Origin: Shewanella sp.
GTDB taxonomy: Bacteria > Pseudomonadota > Gammaproteobacteria > Enterobacterales > Shewanellaceae
DNA length: 64,000 nucleotides
Assembly: GCF_013214165.1 (NCBI RefSeq)
Contig: NZ_JABSSM010000002.1
Span: 76,584-140,583, forward strand
Direction of reading: 5' to 3'
Every line of letters starts with the position of its first letter. Position 1 is the first letter of the stretch. The translations under genes were made by a program, and so were the position numbers. The notes under the pieces are model-generated. The model was not told the origin of the DNA, made no database searches, and saw only the letters and a list, made by a program, of their open reading frames with translations. This document shows positions 48,821 to 58,136 of this stretch, one piece after another.

Positions 48821-49471
48821 ATGGAGCTGTTTTATCATCCACTCTCGCGCTATTCACAGAAAGTCCTCGTCGCTCTCTACGAAAAACAAGCCAACTTCTA
48901 CCCCAGGATCACCACCCTCACAGATCCCTTCTCCCGTAAGGCCTTCTGTCAGTTTTATCCGCCGGGTAAGCTGCCACTGCTCAAGACTAAGACTGGGCAG
49001 CTGATCCCTGAGTCGAGTATTATCATCGAATATATCGATACTGAATTCTCCACTGGCACTCGCTTGCTACCTAAGGAGCATAGAATCGCTCTGGATACGC
49101 GTTTACAAGATCGCCTAATAGATCAAGATTTCAGTGATAGATTATTTGAACTCGAACATCAAAAACTCGAGTCAGGAGATAAAAACCAGGTGCGAATAAA
49201 GCACTTAGAAAACGACATTAACCGCTTCCTCAAATACTTAGATGCGATATTAGAAAATAAGCACTGGCTGTGTGGTGATAGCTTAACGCTGGCAGACTGC
49301 GCGCTTTTCCCATGCCTATATTGCGCGCAAGACCACTTTAAATTTTTTGAATATGACAACCTGGACAGATACTGGCATCAGGCTCAATTAAGAGGTGCAT
49401 TTCAACAAGTAGCAGAGGAGGTCGATCTGGCACAGATAGAAGCCCTCTCGGGAAGAAGGCCGATCCCCTAG
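48821..49471 (+). CDS. Glutathione S-transferase family protein
   Basis: A 216-aa cytosolic GST-fold protein. The N-terminal thioredoxin-like domain has LFYHPLSRYSQKVLVAL, PPGKLPLLKT and the glutathione-contact motif ESSIIIEYID; the C-terminal helical domain contains LADCALFPCLY. The active-site residue is probably Ser8 or Tyr10 rather than Cys. Substrate unknown; detoxification or an adaptor role is possible. It converges with the thioesterase gene. Confidence 0.82.
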   Translation: MELFYHPLSRYSQKVLVALYEKQANFYPRITTLTDPFSRKAFCQFYPPGKLPLLKTKTGQLIPESSIIIEYIDTEFSTGTRLLPKEHRIALDTRLQDRLIDQDFSDRLFELEHQKLESGDKNQVRIKHLENDINRFLKYLDAILENKHWLCGDSLTLADCALFPCLYCAQDHFKFFEYDNLDRYWHQAQLRGAFQQVAEEVDLAQIEALSGRRPIP

Positions 49472-49497
49472 AATGGGTGCTTAAATCCTAGGAGCGG

Positions 49498-50028
49498 TTA
49501 AATATTTCGCTCTTTCTTCAATTGCAGAAACTCTTTCCATTTCACCACTTCCGGGGGCAGCTCTGGGACAGGATCATCAAAGTTCACTTCTTTAAGCATG
49601 GTCGCTATGGGCACTTGCTTGCCTCGACACACGAACACGCCGCGTACATGTACTATGCAGTGCAAGGTATCGCCGCTGACAAATTTTTGTTCGATATAGA
49701 AATATTTCTCGTCCCACCCCACCAACTTGGTTTCTATGTCAAACTTAACGAAGGGCTTGATGTCTCTGATATAGGTAAACTCGGCTGCATTAACGATTGG
49801 CATCCATTTCATCTTGATAAATTTCTTCAAAAAACCCATCTCGGCCATCATATAGGTACGGGCCAGATCCAGAAATGCTGGATATCTCGAGTTGGTGACA
49901 TGCAAATTAATATCACAATCGAAAGGCAAGGCACGATAGCTGATACGGCTGGTGTCGAGGAAACCGATAGCATTACAATGGCGAACTCGCCAAAGCAAGA
50001 GCCAAATTAGCCGAAAATAGAGATTCAT
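49498..50028 (-). CDS. Hotdog-fold thioesterase (THEM6/4HBT-like)
   Basis: A 176-aa protein with an N-terminal hydrophobic segment (LYFRLIWLLLWRVR) and a single hotdog domain: RALPFDCDINLHVTNSRYPA is the acyl-CoA thioesterase-type motif with Asp and Asn, followed by PFVKFDIETKLVGWDEKYFY. An earlier ATG adds six residues, but AGGACAG precedes the ATG at 50028. The substrate is not known; membrane association is suggested by the N-terminus. Confidence 0.75.
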   Translation of the reverse strand: MNLYFRLIWLLLWRVRHCNAIGFLDTSRISYRALPFDCDINLHVTNSRYPAFLDLARTYMMAEMGFLKKFIKMKWMPIVNAAEFTYIRDIKPFVKFDIETKLVGWDEKYFYIEQKFVSGDTLHCIVHVRGVFVCRGKQVPIATMLKEVNFDDPVPELPPEVVKWKEFLQLKKERNI

Positions 50029-50193
50029 TAACTGTCCTGAACACATTGTTTGCCGAAGGAATCAGCTAGGCTAACAGAGGTCATACCAGATGACAAGCCG
50101 ACCATTTCGCTGCGATTGTCGAATTAACAACGGAAAAACAAGCAAAAAAATGCCGCCCTAATAAGCATAGAGCGGCATCTAGGGGGCAGGCTA

Positions 50194-52236
50194 TTATTCG
50201 CCGCCGATACCGCTATGACGAAGCAGGGCATCTATCTTAGGTTCACGCCCACGAAAACGCTTGAACAGGGTCATCGGCTCTTCGCTGCCACCCATCTGCA
50301 GGATATTTTCGAGGAAACTACGACCGGTTCCTAGGTTAAATATCCCCTCCTCTTCGAAACGGGAGAACGCATCGGCAGAAAGCACTTCGGCCCACTTGTA
50401 GCTGTAATATCCTGCGGCATAACCACCGGCGAAGATATGAGCGAAGCTGTGCTGGAAGCGATTGAAGTCGGCGGCTTTGACCACGGCAACTTGTCTACGC
50501 ACCTCATCCAGTTTGGCTTGAATCTTAGCCCCCTGCTCTGGGCTATATTCCAGATGCAGTCTGAAATCGAATAGCGAGAACTCGAGTTGACGCAGCATCA
50601 CCATGCCTGATTGGAAGTTCTTCGCCGCTAGCATCTTATCTAACAAGGCTTGCGGTAATGGCTCACCGGTTTCATGATGACCGGAGATTTCGGCTAACGC
50701 CTCCTCCTCGAAGCACCAGTTTTCCATAAACTGACTAGGCAGCTCTACCGCATCCCAAGGCACGCCATTGATACCAGAAACGCCGGCAACATCTATCTTG
50801 GTCAGCATATGGTGAATACCATGGCCGAACTCATGAAACAGGGTCGTCACCTCATCGTGAGTGAACAAGGCTGGCTTGCCGTCAACTGGAGCGTTGAAGT
50901 TACAGGTCAAATAAGCCACAGGATCTTGCAGGCCATTGGGTGTCTGACGACGGCCACGACAGTCGTCCATCCAGGCACCACCACGCTTGCCTTCACGAGC
51001 ATAAAGATCTAGATAGAAGCTGCCTCTATGTACACCGTCACTATCACTGATATGGAAGAAGCGCACATCGTCATGCCAGCTATCGAACCCTTGCTGCTCT
51101 TTAACACTCAGGCCAAATAGACGAGACACGGTATAGAACAGACCCGAAAGCACCTTATCTTCGGGAAAGTATGGCCGCAGTAACTCTTGAGAGATCTCGT
51201 ATTTGTGATGCTTCAGCTTCTCGGCATAAAAGCTGAGATCCCAGGGCTGAAGCTCACTGGCATCGAACGCTTGCTTGGCAAATTCTGTCAATTCCGCCAG
51301 CTCGGTCTTGCCTTGTTGTTGAGAGCGGCTCGCCAGCTGATTAAGAAATTCCAGCACTTGCTCAGGCGTTTCGGCCATTTTAGTGGCCAATGACTTATGG
51401 GCGAAGCTCTCGAAACCTAGCAACTGGGCTAGCTCGTGGCGCAGGGCCACAATCTCATCCATCAAGGGGCCGTTATCATATTCACCGGCGAAGGGGCCCT
51501 GATCGGATGCTCGAGTCACAAAAGCGCGATAGCACTCTTCACGTAGGTCACGATTATCACTGTAAGTCATGACGGGGAGATAGGATGGGATATCTAAGGT
51601 AAATAGCCAACCTTCAAGCTCCTTGGCTGTTGCCATGGCTTTGGCCGCGGCAATCGCAGACTCGGGCAGGCCGGCTAGGTCGCCCTCATCTGTGATCAGC
51701 TTACTCCAGGCCTGAGTGGCATCGAGCAGCTGATTCGAAAAGCGACTAGTCAGCTCAGACATACGCTTGACCAGCTCACCATATCTGAGTTTGTCTGCAT
51801 CGCTGAGGCCGATACCTGACAGCTCGAAGTCACGCAGACTATGCTCGATAACTTGTTTCTTGGCCTGGCTCATCTGTTCGAATTCACTCGATGCCCGCAA
51901 TGACTTGTAGGCTTCATAAAGTGGCTGATGCTGACCGACAAAGGTGCCGTACTCAGATAACAGCGGCAGGCAGGCATCATGGGCCTCGCGCCACTCTTCA
52001 CTACTGACCACAGAATTCATGTGAGAAACTGGTGACCAGATCTTGCCTAACTCATCGTCCACCTCTTCTAGAGGGGCCACTAAATTATCCCAGGTAAAGG
52101 TTTCTGACTGGGCTAACACTTGATCGATTTTACTGCGGCAATTAGCGATGCCTTGCTCTACAGCCACCTGAATATGTTCAGGTTTAATCTTAGAAAATTG
52201 GGGTAACTTGGTGCTGGTAAGCAAGGGGTTGCTCAT
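50194..52236 (-). CDS. prlC: Oligopeptidase A (M3 metallopeptidase)
   Basis: A 680-aa cytoplasmic zinc endopeptidase that degrades signal peptides and other short peptides. The catalytic motif is HEFGHGIHH in TTLFHEFGHGIHHML (about residue 470), with the third ligand Glu about 25-30 residues later in FMENWCFEEEAL. The length equals the E. coli enzyme. GAGGAATAAAC precedes the ATG. Unlike enterics, where prlC and rsmJ adjoin, the two are separated here. Confidence 0.95.
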   Translation of the reverse strand: MSNPLLTSTKLPQFSKIKPEHIQVAVEQGIANCRSKIDQVLAQSETFTWDNLVAPLEEVDDELGKIWSPVSHMNSVVSSEEWREAHDACLPLLSEYGTFVGQHQPLYEAYKSLRASSEFEQMSQAKKQVIEHSLRDFELSGIGLSDADKLRYGELVKRMSELTSRFSNQLLDATQAWSKLITDEGDLAGLPESAIAAAKAMATAKELEGWLFTLDIPSYLPVMTYSDNRDLREECYRAFVTRASDQGPFAGEYDNGPLMDEIVALRHELAQLLGFESFAHKSLATKMAETPEQVLEFLNQLASRSQQQGKTELAELTEFAKQAFDASELQPWDLSFYAEKLKHHKYEISQELLRPYFPEDKVLSGLFYTVSRLFGLSVKEQQGFDSWHDDVRFFHISDSDGVHRGSFYLDLYAREGKRGGAWMDDCRGRRQTPNGLQDPVAYLTCNFNAPVDGKPALFTHDEVTTLFHEFGHGIHHMLTKIDVAGVSGINGVPWDAVELPSQFMENWCFEEEALAEISGHHETGEPLPQALLDKMLAAKNFQSGMVMLRQLEFSLFDFRLHLEYSPEQGAKIQAKLDEVRRQVAVVKAADFNRFQHSFAHIFAGGYAAGYYSYKWAEVLSADAFSRFEEEGIFNLGTGRSFLENILQMGGSEEPMTLFKRFRGREPKIDALLRHSGIGGE

Positions 52237-52317
52237 GTTTATTCCTCAGCAAATTAACGAGTATGTCTAAGAGATATGGGCGAAGAGAGTCATATTCAAG
52301 AAAGATCGCTAAATTCC

Positions 52318-52606
52318 GGTATAAAATTCTATACCAACCCTATTAAATATGTGATCTTTCAGCGGGAGTTCAAAGCACTGTAGGCAAGGTCTATATATTG
52401 CTCCTGCAATATATACATTTACCACATCCATGTGGCTTGCGGATGCTTGAAGCTAATAGTTATTCTCGGCAACAAGCTCCTGCGTTGCTCTACCTTCTGC
52501 ATCTGACCTCCATGGAAGGAGGGAATGACCATTTCTACATCAATGCGCCTTGAATTGAAAAGCCTGAGTGGCTCTGAACTGAGCAAATATTTGATGAGGC
52601 TGGTAT
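52318..52606. mobile_element. MITE-like element with imperfect terminal inverted repeats
   Basis: The stretch 52331-52606 starts ATACCAACCCTATTAAATAT and its reverse complement at the other end starts ATACCAGCCTCATCAAATAT; similarity continues for about 33 bp. The 276-bp unit has no transposase, contains several internal inverted segments and resembles dispersed non-autonomous elements of marine gammaproteobacteria. The left end adjoins the palindrome GGTATA-AAATTC-TATACC (52318-52335). No clear target duplication is visible. Confidence 0.6.
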
Positions 52607-52779
52607 TGCCTAGCAGACGAAACCCGAGGAAGCCTTGACCAGCTTCAAAGTATTGATTCACACGTAATTTACAGGTTAACTATTGATAACTAGCCCACAA
52701 GTGAAACACCTTCTCATTTACAATCCAGGGGTGAAGAATATCATCCCATAGACACCACTTCGCCTAAATCAGTTTAATT

Positions 52780-52917
52780 ATGCACAAGATGATTACGTTA
52801 GCACTCGTTTCCATTCTGGTCATTGCCATTGTTCCCGCCCATGCAGATGATATTTCAAACCTAGATGACTCGCATAACATCAATAGGTTGCCAGCAAGAA
52901 TAGCCCTTGGCAATTGA
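52780..52917 (+). CDS. Short ORF for a 45-residue exported peptide
   Basis: The ATG at 52780 opens MHKMITLALVSILVIAIVPA then HADDISNLDDS, a textbook signal peptide (cleavage AHA-DD) with only about 22 mature residues. A CCTTGGC/GCCAAGG hairpin overlaps the stop. It may be a real small secreted peptide or the 5' relic of a larger exported protein; no Shine-Dalgarno sequence stands out. Nothing else is recognised between 52607 and 53182. Confidence 0.4.
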   Translation: MHKMITLALVSILVIAIVPAHADDISNLDDSHNINRLPARIALGN

Positions 52918-53182
52918 GCCAAGGTCTGACTCTTACTCCCTACATTACTCAGGCATTTGACTTGGAATTTCTAACCTGAATACGGCTAAGCAAAACGGTG
53001 TAGAGATAAACTTGCTTAAACCTCTGTTTATCGTCTAAATTTACCCTAACTCATGGTTAAAAAGTGGATGCTGAGCAATCAAGTCACAAGATCTACACGA
53101 ATGGCAAGGAACGCCGTTAGCCTAATCAAATTTAAAGTATCCAGCATCTAGACTCGAAGTTAGCAATACAGAGGAACAAGGA

Positions 53183-53722
53183 ATGTCACTCTTCAATATC
53201 CACACACTGGTTGCGCGTCAGCATTGTTTAGTCAAGTCTATAGGGTTACTGCTGCTCTTGTTAGTTCACTCTCCTTGCCAAGCCAACGACAACACCTTAC
53301 TCACCAATGCCGATGCACCTCCCCTGGGCATAGGTGTTGCCTTAGACAGTGAAGGTAAACCGATTGCCATGCCCACCACGGGAAGTGCCCTTGAGTATCG
53401 GTCGCCACAGAACCACAGCTCTAAAAAAACCAACAGCAAAAAAAGTAACCCCTCTCAACGCACCAAGAAAAAAAGTGCCAACACCCAGTCGAGAAAGCAG
53501 AAGTTAACCAGTAGAGCCAATGTCGCCAACGATCCCAGTTGCCGCTGGCTCGACAAGCGCATGGATAAATTAGAGCGAAGCCTAGCTTACGCCGGCAACC
53601 AAACAAGCTATGGTTTTCATCGAGACGAATTAACCATAAGACGACAGGAGTGGCTGTGCATGAAGTGTGGTGCCCAGGGGCCAAACCAGAGAGATCGTCA
53701 ATCTTGCCAGTATCGGCGTTAA
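53183..53722 (+). CDS. Uncharacterised basic exported protein
   Basis: A 179-aa protein not recognised. The N-terminal hydrophobic stretch (SIGLLLLLLVHSPCQAND) is a signal peptide. The mature part has a Ser/Lys/Asn-rich central segment (about 75-115) that is probably disordered and a C-terminal Cys-containing part (CRWLDKRMDKLERSL, CMKCGAQGP, C) that could form disulfides or bind metal. A GAGG/AAGGA ribosome binding site precedes the ATG. Periplasmic location is inferred. Confidence 0.6.
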   Translation: MSLFNIHTLVARQHCLVKSIGLLLLLLVHSPCQANDNTLLTNADAPPLGIGVALDSEGKPIAMPTTGSALEYRSPQNHSSKKTNSKKSNPSQRTKKKSANTQSRKQKLTSRANVANDPSCRWLDKRMDKLERSLAYAGNQTSYGFHRDELTIRRQEWLCMKCGAQGPNQRDRQSCQYRR

Positions 53723-53868
53723 CTGCAATTTTTTGGCTGGGACATAATGTTGAAATTTAATCTCTGTATTACGGGTCTGAAGATAGAGCGCTGGTTCAAG
53801 ACATAAATTCCCTCTACAATGAGGCATGCTTTTTCGAGCAACTTTTTACAGACCTTTTGGAGATAAAG

Positions 53869-55224
53869 ATGGCCCAACATTTTGACTATATCTGTCTTGG
53901 CGCAGGTAGTGGTGGTATTGCATCGGCGAATCGTGCGGCTATGCGCGGCGCTAAAGTACTTCTTATCGAGGCTAAAGCCCTCGGCGGAACCTGTGTCAAC
54001 GTGGGCTGTGTACCAAAAAAAGTGATGTGGTATGGCGCACAAGTCGCCGAAGCACTGCACCTTTACGCCAAAGATTATGGCTTCGATGTCACGGTAAATA
54101 AGTTTGACTGGAGCACCTTAGTCGACAGCCGTGAGGCCTATATCGATCGCATCCACGGCGCCTACGACCGTGGCCTAGAAAGCAACAAGGTCACCTTAGT
54201 CCGCGGCTATGGTCGCTTCGTCGACGAGCGCACCATAGAAGTCGATGGCGAGCATTACACTGCCGATAATATTCTTATCGCCACCGGTGGTTCACCGACA
54301 ATCCCCAATATTCCTGGCGCAGAACACGGTATCGATTCCGATGGTTTCTTCGCACTCAGGGAGCAGCCTAAACGTGTCGCCGTTATCGGCGCTGGGTATA
54401 TTGCCGTCGAACTAGCCGGTGTACTGCACTCTTTAGGCAGTGAGACGCATCTATTCGTGCGTAAACACGCACCACTGCGCAGCTTCGACCCTATGCTGAG
54501 CGAAGCCTTGATGGAGTCTATGGCTACAGATGGCCCTAGCCTGCACATCAATAGCACGCCGCAAGCGGTAGAGAAGAATGCCGATGGCAGCCTGACCCTC
54601 AAGCTTGAAAATGGTGAGCGCTATGAAGTCGATACCCTGATCTGGGCTATCGGCCGTAAGCCTTCTACCGGCAATATCGGTCTTGAAAACACGCAAGTTA
54701 AGCTTAACGATAAAGGCTATGTCATCGTCGACGAGCAGCAAAATACCAGCAACCCGGGGATTTACTGTGTCGGTGATATCATCCAAGGCGGCGTCGAACT
54801 GACTCCGGTTGCCGTTAAGGCGGGCCGTTTATTATCCGAGCGTCTGTTCAACGGCATGACCGATGCCAAGATGGATTACACGCTTATTCCGACTGTGGTA
54901 TTCAGTCATCCTGCGATTGGCACCATGGGGCTCAGCGAGCCAGACGCCATTGCCGAGTATGGCGCAGACAATGTCACCGTCTATGTCTCAGGTTTCACCT
55001 CCATGTACACCGCAATCACTGCTCATCGTCAAGCCTGTAAGATGAAGCTGGTCTGCGCCGGTCCGGATGAGACAGTTGTCGGCATACATGGTCTAGGCTA
55101 CGGCATGGATGAGATCCTGCAGGGCTTCGGCGTCGCCATGAAGATGGGCGCGACCAAGAAAGACTTCGATTCTGTCGTGGCTATCCACCCAACGGGCGCG
55201 GAAGAATTCGTTACCATGCGATAG
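53869..55224 (+). CDS. gorA: Glutathione reductase
   Basis: An FAD/NADPH disulfide oxidoreductase that regenerates reduced glutathione. FAD-binding [16 protein letters not shown], redox-active Cys42 and Cys47 in [12 protein letters not shown], the NADPH-binding Rossmann motif [13 protein letters not shown], and the C-terminal [14 protein letters not shown] with the catalytic His are all present; the product is 451 aa. A TTG four codons earlier is in frame, but GGAG at 53859-53862 is 6 nt before the ATG at 53869. A terminator follows. Confidence 0.95.
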   Translation: MAQHFDYICLGAGSGGIASANRAAMRGAKVLLIEAKALGGTCVNVGCVPKKVMWYGAQVAEALHLYAKDYGFDVTVNKFDWSTLVDSREAYIDRIHGAYDRGLESNKVTLVRGYGRFVDERTIEVDGEHYTADNILIATGGSPTIPNIPGAEHGIDSDGFFALREQPKRVAVIGAGYIAVELAGVLHSLGSETHLFVRKHAPLRSFDPMLSEALMESMATDGPSLHINSTPQAVEKNADGSLTLKLENGERYEVDTLIWAIGRKPSTGNIGLENTQVKLNDKGYVIVDEQQNTSNPGIYCVGDIIQGGVELTPVAVKAGRLLSERLFNGMTDAKMDYTLIPTVVFSHPAIGTMGLSEPDAIAEYGADNVTVYVSGFTSMYTAITAHRQACKMKLVCAGPDETVVGIHGLGYGMDEILQGFGVAMKMGATKKDFDSVVAIHPTGAEEFVTMR

Positions 55225-55246
55225 TTATCGGCTGGAAATAGTATCC

Positions 55247-55284
55247 CCCTCATTAAATTCATTACTTTAATGAGGGTGATTTTT
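55247..55284 (+). terminator. Intrinsic terminator of gorA
   Basis: CCCTCATTAAA (55247-55257) and TTTAATGAGGG (55266-55276) pair perfectly over 11 bp, followed by TGATTTTT. Confidence 0.88.
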
Positions 55285-55436
55285 ATGACAGGCATTATTG
55301 CTTCGTCTTCGATTAGTCTTGCGCGTATACATACTCTCTCCCAGTTAAATAAGCCAATAGTGCTAAATGGCTAAACGCCTGTTGACTGTGTTTGGCAGGC
55401 TACAGCTCTATACTCAAGCTATAAAAAGGAAGTGGT

Positions 55437-55928
55437 ATGAATAAAATAGGATTGCCCAAGAGAATGGAGATAAAAAACCAGCATGATTCTCTGACTATTT
55501 CCCGGCAGTGGTTTAGCTGGTACTTTATGCCTGTCGTTGCCATTTTTATGGTTATGGATACCTTTATTTTCAGTTTGGTGTTGAACTCAAATTCAGCGTG
55601 GGAACGTTTGATGCTTATAGGCATGGTGCTGCTATCTATCTATTATTTACTCAGCATATTTCTTAACAAAACCACCATAGTCGTCACCAGGCAAGAGATC
55701 CAAGTTTCTCATTCCCCCTTACCATCATTTGGCTGCAAGAAAATAAAGGTTAACGATATAACGCAACTTTATACTAAAAAAGTGTTTTGTAATCAGAATG
55801 GACAGACCTCATATTCGGTATATGTTATCAAGCGCAATGGTACGGATGAAAAATTAGTCAGCGGGTTTATTTCCGACCAACAAGCTACTTATACTGAACA
55901 ACAAATAGCACAATACTTAGGCATTTAA
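55437..55928 (+). CDS. Uncharacterised two-helix membrane protein
   Basis: A 163-aa protein not recognised. Two predicted membrane helices (about 30-50 and 60-78) form a hairpin after a polar N-terminus, followed by an 85-residue soluble domain of beta character (TTIVVTRQEIQVSHSPLP, then YSVYVIKRNGTDEKL) that resembles PH-like domains of small membrane proteins. AAGGAAG precedes the ATG. A perfect 11-bp hairpin (55941-55965) follows the stop. Confidence 0.65.
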   Translation: MNKIGLPKRMEIKNQHDSLTISRQWFSWYFMPVVAIFMVMDTFIFSLVLNSNSAWERLMLIGMVLLSIYYLLSIFLNKTTIVVTRQEIQVSHSPLPSFGCKKIKVNDITQLYTKKVFCNQNGQTSYSVYVIKRNGTDEKLVSGFISDQQATYTEQQIAQYLGI

Positions 55929-55940
55929 ACTCCTGTTTAC

Positions 55941-55965
55941 ACCGATTCAATTTTATTGAATCGGT
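55941..55965 (+). terminator. Hairpin after the two-helix membrane protein gene
   Basis: ACCGATTCAAT and ATTGAATCGGT pair perfectly with a 3-nt T loop. The downstream sequence is A-rich rather than T-rich, so termination efficiency is uncertain. Confidence 0.55.
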
Positions 55966-56040
55966 AACTAAAATTAATTGAATTTATTGACACTAGTTCT
56001 CTGGCTATAATCATTAGCCGTTTTACTTCAACTAGATCCT

Positions 56041-56997
56041 ATGGCAGTCGACAAACAGACATGGCAGCAAAAATTGCCCATCATTAAACAGTATCTGCCT
56101 TTTTTCTTAATCGCATCCCTGTGCCTGCTGCCGGTTATCTCCTCGCCTATCGCCTTAATACTCGGTTTTACCTTAGCGAGCCTAGGTTTAGTGCCCGCCA
56201 AGCTAGATATTGCGTCACTGACTAAGCGATTATTGTCATATTCGATCATTGGCTTGGGATTCGGTATTCATCTGCAGACCGCAATCTCTGCCACCTTAGA
56301 CAATCTGCCGTTGATCTTAGGCTCAATAGCTTTCACTCTAGTCTTAGGCTACTTATTGACTAGGGCGCTGGGTTTCGATGCCAAGACGGGACACTTGATC
56401 TCGGCCGGCACGGCTATCTGTGGCGGCAGTGCCATCGCAGCTGTGTCACCAGCCATCAATGCCAGCAGCCAACAATCGGCTATTGCCTTAGCCACGGTAT
56501 TTATTCTTAACTCGGTCGCTCTATTCCTGTTTCCCGCCCTGGGTCACCTGTTTGCCATGAGCCAGTATGACTTTGGTGTATGGAGCGCCATAGCGATACA
56601 CGACACCTCCTCCGTTGTGGGAGCAGCCGCTGCCTACGGTGAAGAAGCGCTGATCACAGCCACTAGCATCAAACTCGCTCGCGCATTGTGGATCATCCCA
56701 ATCGCACTCATCAGCGCCATGCTGTTTGGCGGTGACAAGAAAAAGATAACCATCCCCTATTTTATCGGCTTCTACTGCCTAGCCATCGCTATCGCCCACT
56801 GGTTTCCTCAGGGACAAAGCGCATATCAGGCCATTTTCGAGCTATCCAAGCGACTATTAGTTCTGTGTCTGTTCTTGATAGGGACGGGGATCACTGTGAG
56901 TAAGATGCGAGCCGCCGGAGCGAAACCTCTGATACTTGGGGCAACACTCTGGCTGTCTATCGGCACAGGTTCGCTGTTGTATATTTTGTATGTTTAA
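56041..56997 (+). CDS. YeiH-family (UPF0324) putative sulfate exporter
   Basis: A 318-aa inner-membrane protein with about 10 helices. The family signature is clear: [19 protein letters not shown], and [15 protein letters not shown] in the middle, with [13 protein letters not shown] and [13 protein letters not shown] later. Members are annotated as putative sulfate exporters; the transport substrate is not established. The start has no strong ribosome binding site. Apparently monocistronic. Confidence 0.85.
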   Translation: MAVDKQTWQQKLPIIKQYLPFFLIASLCLLPVISSPIALILGFTLASLGLVPAKLDIASLTKRLLSYSIIGLGFGIHLQTAISATLDNLPLILGSIAFTLVLGYLLTRALGFDAKTGHLISAGTAICGGSAIAAVSPAINASSQQSAIALATVFILNSVALFLFPALGHLFAMSQYDFGVWSAIAIHDTSSVVGAAAAYGEEALITATSIKLARALWIIPIALISAMLFGGDKKKITIPYFIGFYCLAIAIAHWFPQGQSAYQAIFELSKRLLVLCLFLIGTGITVSKMRAAGAKPLILGATLWLSIGTGSLLYILYV

Positions 56998-57063
56998 CAG
57001 GAGTTGTAAGTTTTGAGTTATAAGCGGGAAGCGGGTCTTTTATTTGCCAGCGATGAGGCTAGA

Positions 57064-57213
57064 TCACTTCACTGGCGCGGGTTTATATCCGAGCACTAAC
57101 CATAACAAGCATGCGAAGGCGCCGAGATCGATTAGGGCTCGAATTAGACCGCTGGTGAGCATTGAGGCGATAACGAAGACGGCACAACATAAGATAATTA
57201 ACCACTGCTTCAT
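57064..57213 (-). CDS. Small two-helix membrane protein (49 aa)
   Basis: Minus-strand ATG at 57213 with GGAGGT 7 nt upstream, an almost ideal ribosome binding site. The product begins MKQWLIILCCAVFVIASMLT and continues with a second hydrophobic helix (AFACLLWLVLGY) before a short KPAPVK tail. Two membrane segments with a central Arg/Asp-containing turn suggest an inner-membrane hairpin protein. It is transcribed toward yeiH and away from the PqiA-like gene's 3' end. Family not recognised. Confidence 0.65.
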   Translation of the reverse strand: MKQWLIILCCAVFVIASMLTSGLIRALIDLGAFACLLWLVLGYKPAPVK

Positions 57214-57414
57214 GCTCTAACCTCCGGCTGACTTTGAATAGGGCTAGCGCTCGACGACTCTGAAATATAGCCCAAATAACGCCACAAACTGGCATAAATA
57301 GAAATGCGCAGCAGATCTATCTTCAGTGATGATTATTTATCAGAATACGATTTAATCCCAAATACCCATTTTTAATAACAAATAGCTAGATCGGCTAAGG
57401 CTGAATAAAAATAT

Positions 57415-58056
57415 CTAACTCCTAGCCTCAATCCCTGAGCCATCGCTGGTGTCAACCGCTTCACTTCTACGGCGCATTAGATAGCTACTGAGAATAGAAA
57501 AAACACAATAAGCGCAAAAATAGTAGAAACCCACACCGAAACTCGCAGTAGTTTTTAACAGCTCTCCCATTCCCGCCGAGGCGTTACCCGCCATATAGCT
57601 CACCATGAGTGCCACCACGAACACATCGGCCATCGACCATTTAGCTATGCTGCCAGTAAACTGACTAAGCCTGAATTTAGCCTTAGGGGTAATTGGCCCT
57701 TGCTGTATCAACATCAAGATCAGTTTCAATGCCGGAATGACGACACTGAATAACCCCACCAGCAGAGCCACCAAGATATTTCTAGACTGGTACAGCTCCT
57801 CGACGGTCCCCCAGATACTGCGCGTTTTCTGAAAGACCTCTACCTCACCTTGGATGGTATCTAACCCTAACATGCTCGACATCATGGTTAGCATATCGCG
57901 CGCGCTACCACTGCCATCGGCCAGATGACTGATCCCAGCCTGAGCCAGCGCTGATTTCTCTATGCTGCCACTGATACTTAAAATAGGCAGAGTCACACCA
58001 GGGACCAATAAGGCCAGAGAGAGGAGGATAACGATTGCAGGTAATATTGGCTTCAT
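57415..58056 (-). CDS. Paraquat-inducible protein A-like membrane protein
   Basis: A 213-aa protein with four predicted membrane helices (about 5-25, 95-118, 140-160 and 170-192), corresponding to one half of the duplicated PqiA architecture. PqiA-like motifs: GLFSVVIPALKLILML and WSMADVFVVALMVSYM. PqiA proteins work with MCE proteins of the PqiB type in lipid transport across the envelope; no mce gene is adjacent. The 57214-57414 gap holds nothing recognisable. Confidence 0.78.
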   Translation of the reverse strand: MKPILPAIVILLSLALLVPGVTLPILSISGSIEKSALAQAGISHLADGSGSARDMLTMMSSMLGLDTIQGEVEVFQKTRSIWGTVEELYQSRNILVALLVGLFSVVIPALKLILMLIQQGPITPKAKFRLSQFTGSIAKWSMADVFVVALMVSYMAGNASAGMGELLKTTASFGVGFYYFCAYCVFSILSSYLMRRRSEAVDTSDGSGIEARS

Positions 58057-58136
58057 GTTGTGCTCAGCAGATAGTGAACTGCAAATTATACCTGTGATGT
58101 AACAGACAGATCAAAAACAGCCTAATTTAAAAGGGG

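Noticed and set aside
52419-52661. 80-codon minus-strand frame inside the MITE-like element
   Set aside because: It follows the repeat rather than a protein family; no ribosome binding site and no recognisable domain.
57083-57295. 70-codon minus-strand frame overlapping the 49-residue gene
   Set aside because: Different frame from the one with the GGAGGT site and the hydrophobic helices; Arg-rich and without a ribosome binding site.
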